Below, piece by piece: positions 7,159 to 13,212 of a DNA stretch of 13,212 nt. The notes under the pieces were generated by a model. That model had not been told where the DNA came from. It searched no databases and saw only the letters and a program-made list of their open reading frames with translations. The position numbers were made by a program, and so were the translations under genes. Source of the DNA: Methanobacteriota archaeon (GTDB taxonomy: Archaea; Thermoplasmatota; Poseidoniia; Poseidoniales; Poseidoniaceae); NCBI GenBank assembly GCA_002727515.1, contig PBXF01000052.1, positions 1-13,212 on the forward strand, written 5' to 3'. Position 1 is the first letter of the stretch; each line of letters opens with the position of its first letter.

Positions 7159-8130
7159 ATGGCCAGACATTTGTTTCGTGATGTTTCTGCACTGATAACT
7201 GGTGCAATATTCATCATGATTGGTGTCGACCATTTCGTCAGACCTGAATGGTATGAACCACTCGTTCCCAAAGTACTAGGAAACCCTGAATTCTGGGTAT
7301 ATCTAAGTGGAATTACAGAAGTTGGGTTCGGACTAACTATCATTCCTCGCAAAACAAGAGAGTACTCTGCTGTTTTCGGAGTTAGTATGCTAGTAGCATT
7401 GTACTGGGCTAACCTAAACATGTGGATAAACAATATCGCACTCGATGGTGTGACATATGGAGACGAATGGCACATATTGAGATTAGTAATCCAGATTTTA
7501 TTGATACTGTTCATCTGCTGGATTGGGGAAATAACACCATTCAAGAACGAAGAAAAAGGGATAGACGGTATGGATGTCTTCAAAGGTAGAATTTCTTCAT
7601 GTGCATTTACGTCTGGTGACCGTGTTGTAATAGGAGATTGGCACGAATCTCCCCTCGGCAGATTTACAGATATAATGTGGGCTAACAAAGATGGAAAACG
7701 AACACTGGTTGCACCTAACCAAGAAGTGGCCGATTATGTCAATTCGATGTACGAGTTCGAAGAAACCATAATCGAAGACATTAGCATCAATAATTCAGAA
7801 AGACAGTTATCATTGAATTCTGGTACAATGAATTTCGACCTCAAGTGGGACAGAGGATGGCCAATTCCGTTCAAGCGATCGTTGTTTTTCATTGCTACCG
7901 TAGAGCTGTTTTTTGCCAAACTTTTCTTCGGAACAAAGACTCATGGCACAACGAATAACCAAAGGAAAGAATGGTATGCGATAGACCGTGTGTCAAAAAT
8001 CAAATCTGCTTCTGGAAGAATAAACGGACAGGACTTAGGAGATATGACAAACATGTCTCCTTGTAAATTTGGATTTAGCGAGGCTCCGAAAAAACCCTCT
8101 TCTTGCGAAGTCAGAACACACATCCAGTAA
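7159..8130 (+). CDS. DoxX-like membrane domain fused to a soluble domain of unknown function
   Basis: Residues 1-125 form a four-helix DoxX-like membrane domain (helices about 8-25, 43-62, 66-88, 104-122) with the family signature GVDHFVRPEWYEPLVPKVL at 22-40, SGITEVGFGL at 50-59 and the helix ending WANLNMW at 83-89. Residues about 139-323 are a separate domain: SGDRVVIGDWHESPLGRFTD (152-171), a hydrophobic but probably not membrane-spanning stretch near 241-256, RKEWYAIDRV (279-288), DLGDM, and FGFSEAPKKPSS (304-315). From memory, this pattern (GDR-GxW-xSPxGxFxDVMW, then REWY and FGFxxxPxxPS) matches an uncharacterised protein family common in actinobacteria; its function is unknown to me. 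DoxX-like proteins include quinone- or thiol-related redox partners, but no catalytic residue here proves that. The start ATG is the first in frame and directly precedes the first helix. The gene ends one base from the convergent ttuA stop. Confidence 0.8.
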   Translation: MARHLFRDVSALITGAIFIMIGVDHFVRPEWYEPLVPKVLGNPEFWVYLSGITEVGFGLTIIPRKTREYSAVFGVSMLVALYWANLNMWINNIALDGVTYGDEWHILRLVIQILLILFICWIGEITPFKNEEKGIDGMDVFKGRISSCAFTSGDRVVIGDWHESPLGRFTDIMWANKDGKRTLVAPNQEVADYVNSMYEFEETIIEDISINNSERQLSLNSGTMNFDLKWDRGWPIPFKRSLFFIATVELFFAKLFFGTKTHGTTNNQRKEWYAIDRVSKIKSASGRINGQDLGDMTNMSPCKFGFSEAPKKPSSCEVRTHIQ

Positions 8131-8131
8131 G

Positions 8132-9133
8132 TCAGTCTTCATCCATTATTACTTTCTTCATCTCACAAGCCTTGCAAAGAGAGCCACTACAAATTTGACC
8201 ACATCCCGGGCAATTAATTGGCTCAATAGTGTTGAATGTACCTCCAGCAGAAGCGTGTAATTTTTTCAAGTCATCAGCCATTCGCAAGAGTCCGTGTCTG
8301 GTACCTGGAACATCTGCTTCCATCATCGCAATTGTTTCTCGATGTCTAAACCGTAATGCGCCCTCACCGTGTGGGCATTCTTCGTGATGAATTGGAAGGT
8401 TTTTGTGGAGTGCGTATAGGTGAATCTCCTGTTCTGGTATCCAGCGCAATGGAACGATTCTAGGCGCCATTCCAGCAAGAGGAGTCGAAGTATGGGGGGC
8501 TAACCTTAGAGTTCTCTCTATGTCTCCATTTTGCATATTCATCATAATGGTTTGAGCCATATCATCCAAGTTATGGCCAAGTGCGATTACATCTGCACCT
8601 ACTCTTTCAGCCAGGTGATTTATCCCTTGCCGTCTGAATACTCCGCAGTATGAACATGGTGCCTTTCTATCCTTGATTTCTGCCATCTTTGTGACAACTT
8701 GATCCATTTCTTTGAATCCTAATTCAGGATAAGACACCGTTTCAAATCTCACTCCCAAGGATTCTGCCAATTCTCTAGCACATTCAAGTGAAGGTGGCCT
8801 ATATCCTTCAATTCCTTCGTCGACACAACCTGCTACAATTGTAACATCTCTTCTCTTTGACAAATTCTCATGAATTCTTTCAAGTAAAACCGCTGAATCT
8901 TTTCCTCCAGAAATTGCAACTAAAATTGTGGTATGTTTGCCCTTAGGAATCTGTAATTGTTGCCTCAAAGCTTTGGATGCTTTCTTGCGAACACTGTCTG
9001 CAAGATGGGCTCCGCACATAGAGCGACCAGAGTAAATTTGGTGGAGAATAGCCGGATTGCGACATTTGTCACAACTTGGCACTTCAAACAACTCGCCCAT
9101 GGACAGTCGAAGAGGTACTCGCCTTATTGGCAT
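8132..9133 (-). CDS. ttuA: TtuA/NcsA-type tRNA 2-thiolation ATPase
   Basis: Adenylates a tRNA uridine (U54 in TtuA, wobble U34 in NcsA/Ctu1) and replaces its C2 oxygen with sulfur, using sulfur carried by a ubiquitin-like protein. All family marks are present in the 333 residues: an N-terminal zinc site C21/C24/C40/H43; PP-loop SGGKDS at 75-80; C160 and C163 (CSYC) plus C253, the three cysteines that hold the [4Fe-4S] cluster in TtuA; GHNLDD at 186-191; and a C-terminal zinc site C308/C311/C320/C323. Which uridine is modified cannot be decided from sequence. The start is ATG at 9133, seven bases after an AT-rich tract and without a ribosome site, so probably leaderless; ATG at residue 12 (MGELFEVPSC) is an alternative and matches the usual family start. 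It is transcribed divergently from the roadblock gene. Confidence 0.93.
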   Translation of the reverse strand: MPIRRVPLRLSMGELFEVPSCDKCRNPAILHQIYSGRSMCGAHLADSVRKKASKALRQQLQIPKGKHTTILVAISGGKDSAVLLERIHENLSKRRDVTIVAGCVDEGIEGYRPPSLECARELAESLGVRFETVSYPELGFKEMDQVVTKMAEIKDRKAPCSYCGVFRRQGINHLAERVGADVIALGHNLDDMAQTIMMNMQNGDIERTLRLAPHTSTPLAGMAPRIVPLRWIPEQEIHLYALHKNLPIHHEECPHGEGALRFRHRETIAMMEADVPGTRHGLLRMADDLKKLHASAGGTFNTIEPINCPGCGQICSGSLCKACEMKKVIMDED

Positions 9134-9154
9134 TGGTTAAATTTTCCAATTGAA

Positions 9155-9164
9155 AAATTAAATT
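9155..9164 (-). promoter_or_regulatory. Probable TATA-like box for ttuA
   Basis: On the minus strand AATTTAATTT lies about 22-31 bases before ATG at 9133, the distance expected for a leaderless archaeal transcript. The whole segment 9138-9180 is very A/T-rich, so the exact box is uncertain. Confidence 0.4.
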
Positions 9165-9174
9165 TGCAATTTAA
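9158..9174. repeat. AT-rich dyad overlapping the ttuA promoter
   Basis: TTAAATT (9158-9164), spacer TGC, AATTTAA (9168-9174): a perfect 7-bp inverted repeat overlapping the likely TATA box of ttuA. Such placement would suit an operator, but A/T-rich sequence produces dyads easily. Confidence 0.35.
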
Positions 9175-9238
9175 AAATTATGATGAAATATTCGGTTTTT
9201 GATAAATGCAGTTGGCAAATCCAATTTACCCCACAAAT

Positions 9239-9251
9239 CGCCCTACGGGCG
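9239..9251 (+). other. Small GC hairpin in the ttuA-roadblock intergenic region
   Basis: CGCCC (9239-9243), loop TAC, GGGCG (9247-9251) stands out in an otherwise A/T-rich divergent spacer (9134-9307). No T-run follows. Apart from promoters, nothing else is recognisable in this spacer. Confidence 0.3.
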
Positions 9252-9278
9252 GTGTTCAATGCCAAACTTCTTGAAGCC

Positions 9279-9287
9279 CTTTAGAAT
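9279..9287 (+). promoter_or_regulatory. Weak TATA-like element before the roadblock gene
   Basis: CTTTAGAAT is centred about 25 bases before ATG at 9308, which has no clear Shine-Dalgarno sequence. It would drive the three-gene cluster 9308-12982 as a leaderless transcript. Confidence 0.3.
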
Positions 9288-9307
9288 CTGCAACAACTTG
9301 AGCGCAT

Positions 9308-9646
9308 ATGTTGCAACGTATTCTGGCCAGTTTCCAAAACCTTCCTGGTGCTGAACAAGCCTACCTTGTTTCCAAGCAAGATGGGCTAATTTCAGCGGTT
9401 GGGAAGAGAGGGAAAAGTCCAGATTTGGATTTCGCAAATCTTGTTGTGCAAGAACTTGAAAATCTAGGCCGAGGAACTTTAGGAGAAGGCCTAGAACTTT
9501 GGATTGAAGGAGAAGAAACCGTCTTGGTTACACGCCTCAGTTCAGACACAAGTTTAGTGATTCGAGGAAAGAAAAGTTCTCGAATCGCAAGATGGCGACA
9601 TGCAGTCGATCGTGACACGGAAGTGCTCAACTCTTTAGTAAGGTGA
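9308..9646 (+). CDS. Roadblock/LC7-like small protein
   Basis: A 112-residue soluble protein with the alpha-beta pattern of roadblock/LC7 domains: an N-terminal helix (MLQRILASFQNLPGAEQAY), a strand-turn-strand with a DG turn (LVSKQDGLISAVGKRG, 20-35), a long helix (DLDFANLVVQELENLG, 39-54), then the strands GLELWIEGEETVLVTRLSS and SLVIRGKK. Roadblock proteins dimerise and often act as scaffolds or regulators of Ras-like GTPases (MglB in bacteria). No GTPase gene is in this window. Its stop codon is embedded in the ribosome site of the next gene, which itself seems to carry a roadblock-like domain, so the two probably work together and may heterodimerise. The assignment rests on fold pattern rather than a diagnostic motif. 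ATG at 9308 is the only start that keeps the first helix. Confidence 0.6.
   Translation: MLQRILASFQNLPGAEQAYLVSKQDGLISAVGKRGKSPDLDFANLVVQELENLGRGTLGEGLELWIEGEETVLVTRLSSDTSLVIRGKKSSRIARWRHAVDRDTEVLNSLVR
9641..9646 (+). promoter_or_regulatory. Ribosome binding site overlapping the roadblock stop codon
   Basis: AGGTGA includes the TGA stop (9644-9646) of the roadblock gene and lies 4 bases before ATG at 9651. Translation of the coiled-coil gene is therefore probably coupled to that of the roadblock gene. Confidence 0.65.
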
Positions 9647-9650
9647 ATTT

Positions 9651-12600
9651 ATGTTTGAACTGCCCTATGGAGCGCTTGTTGATGAAGAAATTGACGTTAC
9701 CTTTGGTAGCATCATGCCATTTGAGCATGGATGCATTTCAACCTATATGGGACGACGTACAACTGCTGTTGGCCACAGAATAGTCAGAGCAGGAAGAGTC
9801 GTTGGATGGATATCAGAACCTGAAACTGGAAAGGTTCTACTTTGCGGAAATGCTGCTAGAGAACGTTTAGAAGACTTAGAAAAAGAACAACACAGACTGA
9901 AAGCCAAATCGTGGTCTCAGTCTGCACTAGGCTCTGTTGCAGAAGTACTACCTGAAGCATTTGAACATGCTGCCGACAGAAGAGGATTGACAGGATATGG
10001 TGACAGCGTAGAACGGCTATTGGTCAGAGATCTTTCAGCCGTTCTGAATCATATTTCTGCAAGACCCGAAGTCAGAGGTGGAATCGCTGTCGAAGGAGGA
10101 ATGCTAATCGACGACGCAGGAGACTTACCTGCCACTCCTGCTGAACTTGCTGCACAAGTTGGTGAAACTGTAGCAGGACGAAGAGCACTAGCATCTGATT
10201 TGGGACTGGATGGAAAAGGGCATTGGACTTTGCATACTGGCGATGGAGCATTACTACTCGCTGAATCTGGCGATATTGCTCTAGCAATTTGGACTGAAGC
10301 GGATGTCGACCATACAAGACTAATCAATCAAATTGCTTCTATGATGGAAGGAGATGTTTCGGCCATGGGCGCCGGAGGAGAAGCGCTTATTGACGGCCAC
10401 ATAATTCGAGAAGGAAGAGGTGGAACAGACGCTGTTATCTCTATGCTAACTACTGCAGTTCAGGAACAGGTAACTGGACACCTATCTGCAGGTAAATCAT
10501 CAAAAGCTATCAGAATAGCATTGGTTAAGGGAATTCCTGTAGCAATACAAGCACCAAAGGACATGAAACAAGTTGATGCGGTGAGCAACCTCACTGAATC
10601 GAAGAGAGTCCTTGCACTGCATAGACTCCCAGTGGGCACAATCCTAGGCTCAGAATCTGGAAATGTCATCGATTTCAACCTAGGTGGGTTCTGCACTGAA
10701 TTATCCACTACCAGAACTCGTTCAGAATCTCGTCAAGAATTGATTAAACAAACTATGAACGAACTATACGGCTTCGAAATTGGTCTAGACCGCTTGAAGA
10801 AAGAAAGAACAAGATTCGAATTCGCAATTTCTATTGCAGAACCATCTCAAGGTTTCACAACTATCGAAGTGAAGTCTGCACTTGATGATGGACTACGAAG
10901 AAAACTGGAAAAGGCCGAACTGAAACTTGCTGAAACCGAACAAGAAGTTGCTAACCTCAACATATCGCTTGACGCAGCACAAAAGAGTGAGAGTTCTGCG
11001 AAGGTAGCTGCAAATGAAGCCGGAAGGCAGGTCGCTGACATCCAGGACAAAATTGCAAATTACAACAAAACAATCGACCAATTACAACTAGATCTATCCT
11101 CTGCTCAAGCAGCATCGGAAAATGCAGAGTCAAGAAGCGATAGACTATCCAAGCGCGTCAACGAACTTGAACACCAATTGAGCGAAAGAGCAGTAGAACT
11201 GGCAAGAATCCTAGGCGATTCTGGTAAGAGTGCTGAGTTATCGGCTAGAATAGAAGAAATGGCCTCCAAGGAAGCGGCATTATCCAGTGATATTGATTCC
11301 CATTCTGCAACACTAACAAGCATAAGGTCAAGAATTGAAGATGACCAAAGAAGGCAACGTATGATTGAGGAACAAGTCGAGGCTACGAGAGATAGACATC
11401 GACGGGCACAAGCAGAACTTGCTGAAATAGAAGCGAAAATCAGTGAAGCGCAAATGATTCTTAATCAACTTGGACAGGAACAAAAGGTGTCTCGTGCAAG
11501 AACAGAAGAGGATAGGTCTAGATTAGCAGAACAAGAAAACAGATCGGCTATGATTCAATCTGAGATGAAAGAATTGATGGACGAAAGGCGAATTGTACTC
11601 AAAGAATTGGGTGACTTAGGAGCAAGGAGAGGTCAAGCCGAAGCAGAGTTGTCAAACCTGCTAACACAAGCAGAAGCATTGTCTGTTGCTCATGAAGAAG
11701 CACTCTCTGATATCAAGGAAGCCGAAATTTTACGGGCAAAATTATCCGAAGAACCTCTTGCACAGGCTCTGTTAACAGACAGTATGCAGTTCGAGGGATT
11801 AGGTCCAGTTCTAGAAAGACTAGAGCATGCAAGAACTCTAGGATATTCTGTCTCTCTACTCGATAGAGCTGTAGAGAGAGCACTCCAGGTCATACAAGGA
11901 GTAGTAGACCATGTCGCTAAAACTCCTAGAAATTTGTTATCAAACGAAGTCATGTCTTTACTTGAAAGACAAGTACCCCAAACCGCTGGCGCTGTAAGGG
12001 GATTAGCAAGATGGTCGGTTCAACAAAGGTTAGAACACCAACTTGGTGAAACTGTAACCAGCCTTGTTCTAGACTTGGAAAATCTACTCGAAGATTATGA
12101 CCGCTCAATAACAATGCTAAGAAGAATCAGGAATGTATTGGAGCAACTCGAAAGACTTGGTGCTCCTTCTGACCAAATTAGAGCATTGATAGGAAATACA
12201 AGGAGACCTGAGTCATTACCAGTATTAGCAAAGGAAACTAGAACTCTTATCCAAAAGGCGCTTGATGACATTCACCTAGAAGCTGACATGAGAGATGCTG
12301 GTTCATCTATCAGGCTTGAGGCTACAACAAGTGCTCTGGAAGAATTACTTACTCAACTAGATGCAAGTGGTTTCGTTGATGGAGAAGTTAGAGGCTCTCT
12401 TTGGGATTTCAAGAGAGATGGAATCTTACCATACGAGAGAAACAATATGTCCATGGCTGAAAGAGAACCTGTCGATGAAACAGTAGTCGAGGAAATGAAT
12501 AGTGAACTAATCGACCAAGACATCGCTGTTGTAACCGAAGAAAGCAGCGTTGCTGAAGAATGGGAAGAGATGTCGACTCCTGTAGAAGAAGACATGCCAG

Positions 12601-12773
12601 AATCTAAATCTGCTCCGAGAGATAATTATGACGATATGCGTTCTAGTCTTGAGGAAGAACTTGCAAGACTGGATGCAAGATGGGAGAAAAGAGTTGAACC
12701 TGCTGACATAATCATGGGAGATGAAACAGGTCTAAGCGAGTTAGAAGACTCTCTTGATGGAATCGATCTTTGA
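9651..12773 (+). CDS. 1040-residue protein: roadblock-like N-terminal region, long coiled coil, acidic tail
   Basis: I do not recognise this as a named family. Residues 1-85 form a beta-rich start (including GRRTTAVGHRIVRAGRVVGW, 34-53) ending in a charged helix. Residues about 138-233 have a roadblock-like pattern: VRGGIAVEGGMLIDDAGDLP, a helix (ELAAQVGETVAGRRAL), then HWTLHTGDGALLLAESGD and IALAIWTEADVD followed by a helix. Residues 240-350 are a second alpha-beta region of unclear family. A long coiled coil spans about 411-700, rich in Glu, Arg, Lys, Ala and Gln with heptad-like Leu/Ile spacing. Residues 715-910 are helical (ERLEHARTLGY, EHQLGETVTSLVLDLENLLE) and 940-1040 form a very acidic tail. 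There is no signal peptide or membrane helix, and no SMC-type ATPase head or hinge signature. It is probably a cytoplasmic scaffold or filament-like protein; roles in cell division, chromosome organisation or membrane organisation are speculation. Confidence 0.75.
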   Translation: MFELPYGALVDEEIDVTFGSIMPFEHGCISTYMGRRTTAVGHRIVRAGRVVGWISEPETGKVLLCGNAARERLEDLEKEQHRLKAKSWSQSALGSVAEVLPEAFEHAADRRGLTGYGDSVERLLVRDLSAVLNHISARPEVRGGIAVEGGMLIDDAGDLPATPAELAAQVGETVAGRRALASDLGLDGKGHWTLHTGDGALLLAESGDIALAIWTEADVDHTRLINQIASMMEGDVSAMGAGGEALIDGHIIREGRGGTDAVISMLTTAVQEQVTGHLSAGKSSKAIRIALVKGIPVAIQAPKDMKQVDAVSNLTESKRVLALHRLPVGTILGSESGNVIDFNLGGFCTELSTTRTRSESRQELIKQTMNELYGFEIGLDRLKKERTRFEFAISIAEPSQGFTTIEVKSALDDGLRRKLEKAELKLAETEQEVANLNISLDAAQKSESSAKVAANEAGRQVADIQDKIANYNKTIDQLQLDLSSAQAASENAESRSDRLSKRVNELEHQLSERAVELARILGDSGKSAELSARIEEMASKEAALSSDIDSHSATLTSIRSRIEDDQRRQRMIEEQVEATRDRHRRAQAELAEIEAKISEAQMILNQLGQEQKVSRARTEEDRSRLAEQENRSAMIQSEMKELMDERRIVLKELGDLGARRGQAEAELSNLLTQAEALSVAHEEALSDIKEAEILRAKLSEEPLAQALLTDSMQFEGLGPVLERLEHARTLGYSVSLLDRAVERALQVIQGVVDHVAKTPRNLLSNEVMSLLERQVPQTAGAVRGLARWSVQQRLEHQLGETVTSLVLDLENLLEDYDRSITMLRRIRNVLEQLERLGAPSDQIRALIGNTRRPESLPVLAKETRTLIQKALDDIHLEADMRDAGSSIRLEATTSALEELLTQLDASGFVDGEVRGSLWDFKRDGILPYERNNMSMAEREPVDETVVEEMNSELIDQDIAVVTEESSVAEEWEEMSTPVEEDMPESKSAPRDNYDDMRSSLEEELARLDARWEKRVEPADIIMGDETGLSELEDSLDGIDL

Positions 12774-12776
12774 GGG
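12772..12776 (+). promoter_or_regulatory. Ribosome binding site that decides the ATG start at 12782
   Basis: GAGGG overlaps the TGA stop (12771-12773) of the coiled-coil gene and lies 5 bases before ATG at 12782. This favours that ATG over the in-frame TTG at 12770 and indicates translational coupling. Confidence 0.65.
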
Positions 12777-12781
12777 ATTTG

Positions 12782-12982
12782 ATGGGCTCTGAATATCCAA
12801 TGTTTTTGGAAAAGATTGTATTCATAGGGCTATTAATTGGTTCTATATTTGCTGGAAATATGCTTTCAGACCACCTTTCAGGAGCCCAACTTTGGCTATC
12901 ATGGATTTGTGGAATACCTATCTTATTGCTAATTGTTACAGAATTTTTTGGAAGAATTATTCAATCAATTCATGTTAAATGA
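12782..12982 (+). CDS. Small two-helix membrane protein
   Basis: A 66-residue protein with two predicted membrane helices, about KIVFIGLLIGSIFAGNML (residues 11-28) and LWLSWICGIPILLLIVTEFF (37-56), a short polar loop DHLSGA between them and a short basic end (IIQSIHVK). I recognise no family or catalytic residue. It starts 8 bases after the coiled-coil gene's stop with its ribosome site inside that stop, so it is very likely the third gene of the roadblock cluster and could anchor the coiled-coil protein to the membrane; that is inference from position only. It ends 8 bases from the convergent cytochrome gene, and no terminator hairpin fits between them. Confidence 0.7.
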   Translation: MGSEYPMFLEKIVFIGLLIGSIFAGNMLSDHLSGAQLWLSWICGIPILLLIVTEFFGRIIQSIHVK

Positions 12983-12990
12983 ATACAGAA

Positions 12991-13212
12991 TTATTCGTTC
13001 TTTCTTGGTAAAATCTCCTCGATTTTATTGTAAATTTGATTCTCAAACTGCGCTATTTTCTGTACGATTGGATTAGTTGAAGGTTCATCCTCTTTCAAAA
13101 TTGGAACCATCGCAGACCAGACTCCTTCACCTTTGATTCTTGAGTAAATCGCCGCTGAAATATGGACTGCAATCAGGACATAGCTCATATCCGCAGCAAT
13201 CTCGTGAATAGT
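12991..13212 (-). CDS. C-terminal part of a cytochrome b561-type membrane heme protein (runs off right edge)
   Basis: The last 73 residues of a gene whose start lies beyond base 13212; the frame is open to the window edge, so the ATG at 13188 is internal. The visible segment begins TIHEIAADMSYVLIAVHISA: a final membrane helix with two histidines 14 residues apart (HE...VH). In the prokaryotic cytochrome b561 and hydrogenase b-type cytochrome family, the last helix carries heme-ligand histidines with this spacing, followed by YxR and a G-V-W/L-x-x-M-hydrophobic-P stretch on the cytoplasmic side, here YSRIKGEGVWSAMVPIL. Such proteins pass electrons between quinones and partner redox proteins. 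The tail after this (about 40 residues, charged and helical) is longer than in minimal b561 proteins. The electron-transfer partner and the number of helices cannot be seen. Confidence 0.72.
   Translation of the reverse strand, partial: TIHEIAADMSYVLIAVHISAAIYSRIKGEGVWSAMVPILKEDEPSTNPIVQKIAQFENQIYNKIEEILPRKNE

Noticed and set aside
7020..7688. 222-residue open frame on the minus strand
   Set aside because: Overlaps the DoxX domain of the plus-strand gene, which is clearly coding; the minus frame also reads through the hairpin region and resembles no protein family.
10474..10509. GHLSAGKSS in the coiled-coil protein (residues 276-284) matches the Walker A consensus GxxxxGK[ST]
   Set aside because: It is not preceded by a hydrophobic strand as in true P-loops, and no Walker B, ABC signature or SMC hinge is seen; a chance match is more likely. 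The protein is therefore not called an SMC-type ATPase.
12991..13188. Separate 65-residue gene starting at ATG 13188
   Set aside because: The frame stays open to the window edge and the residues before this ATG (TIHEIAAD) carry an expected heme-ligand His, so the ATG is internal to a longer gene.

Overview
The window looks like a fragment of a marine archaeal genome, most likely Marine Group II Euryarchaeota (Candidatus Poseidoniales) or a close relative. This is inferred from gene content: an MC1-type chromosomal protein, an archaeal TtuA/NcsA tRNA thiolase, a stand-alone Lrp/AsnC-type RAM protein, a probable DacZ-type diadenylate cyclase, roadblock proteins, and a giant secreted multidomain protein with a C-terminal membrane anchor and Trp-rich cytoplasmic tail. 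Several genes have no Shine-Dalgarno sequence and an AT-rich box about 25 bases before the start codon, as expected for leaderless archaeal transcripts. There are no rRNA or tRNA genes, CRISPR arrays, insertion sequences or phage genes.

Layout. (1) Positions 1-1127, minus strand: a macro-domain protein, then after 10 bases a TTG-started gene running off the left edge whose N-terminal part resembles the pyruvate-kinase-C-like domain of DacZ. (2) Positions 1213-6345, plus strand: a 1710-residue exported protein in which a TIGR03790-like domain is split by a long insert containing a split carbohydrate-binding-like fold, a PA14 domain and a LamG domain; Ig-like modules, one membrane helix and the Trp-rich tail follow. 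(3) Positions 6380-7017, plus strand: a RAM-domain protein and MC1, separated by a structured intergenic element with a T-run and a TATA-like box. (4) Positions 7159-8130, plus strand: a DoxX-like membrane domain fused to a soluble domain of unknown function. (5) Positions 8132-9133, minus strand: TtuA/NcsA, tail to tail with the previous gene with one base between. (6) Positions 9308-12982, plus strand: a tight cluster of a roadblock-like protein, a 1040-residue roadblock-like/coiled-coil protein and a 66-residue two-helix membrane protein. (7) Positions 12991-13212, minus strand: the C-terminus of a cytochrome b561-type heme protein running off the right edge.

Most of the window is ordinary core and surface-protein gene content. 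The best candidates for something undescribed are the roadblock/coiled-coil/membrane cluster, the nested architecture of the giant surface protein, the DoxX fusion, and the intergenic element at 6630-6698 that can fold in two mutually exclusive ways. Function and lineage statements rest on recognised motifs, not on searches.
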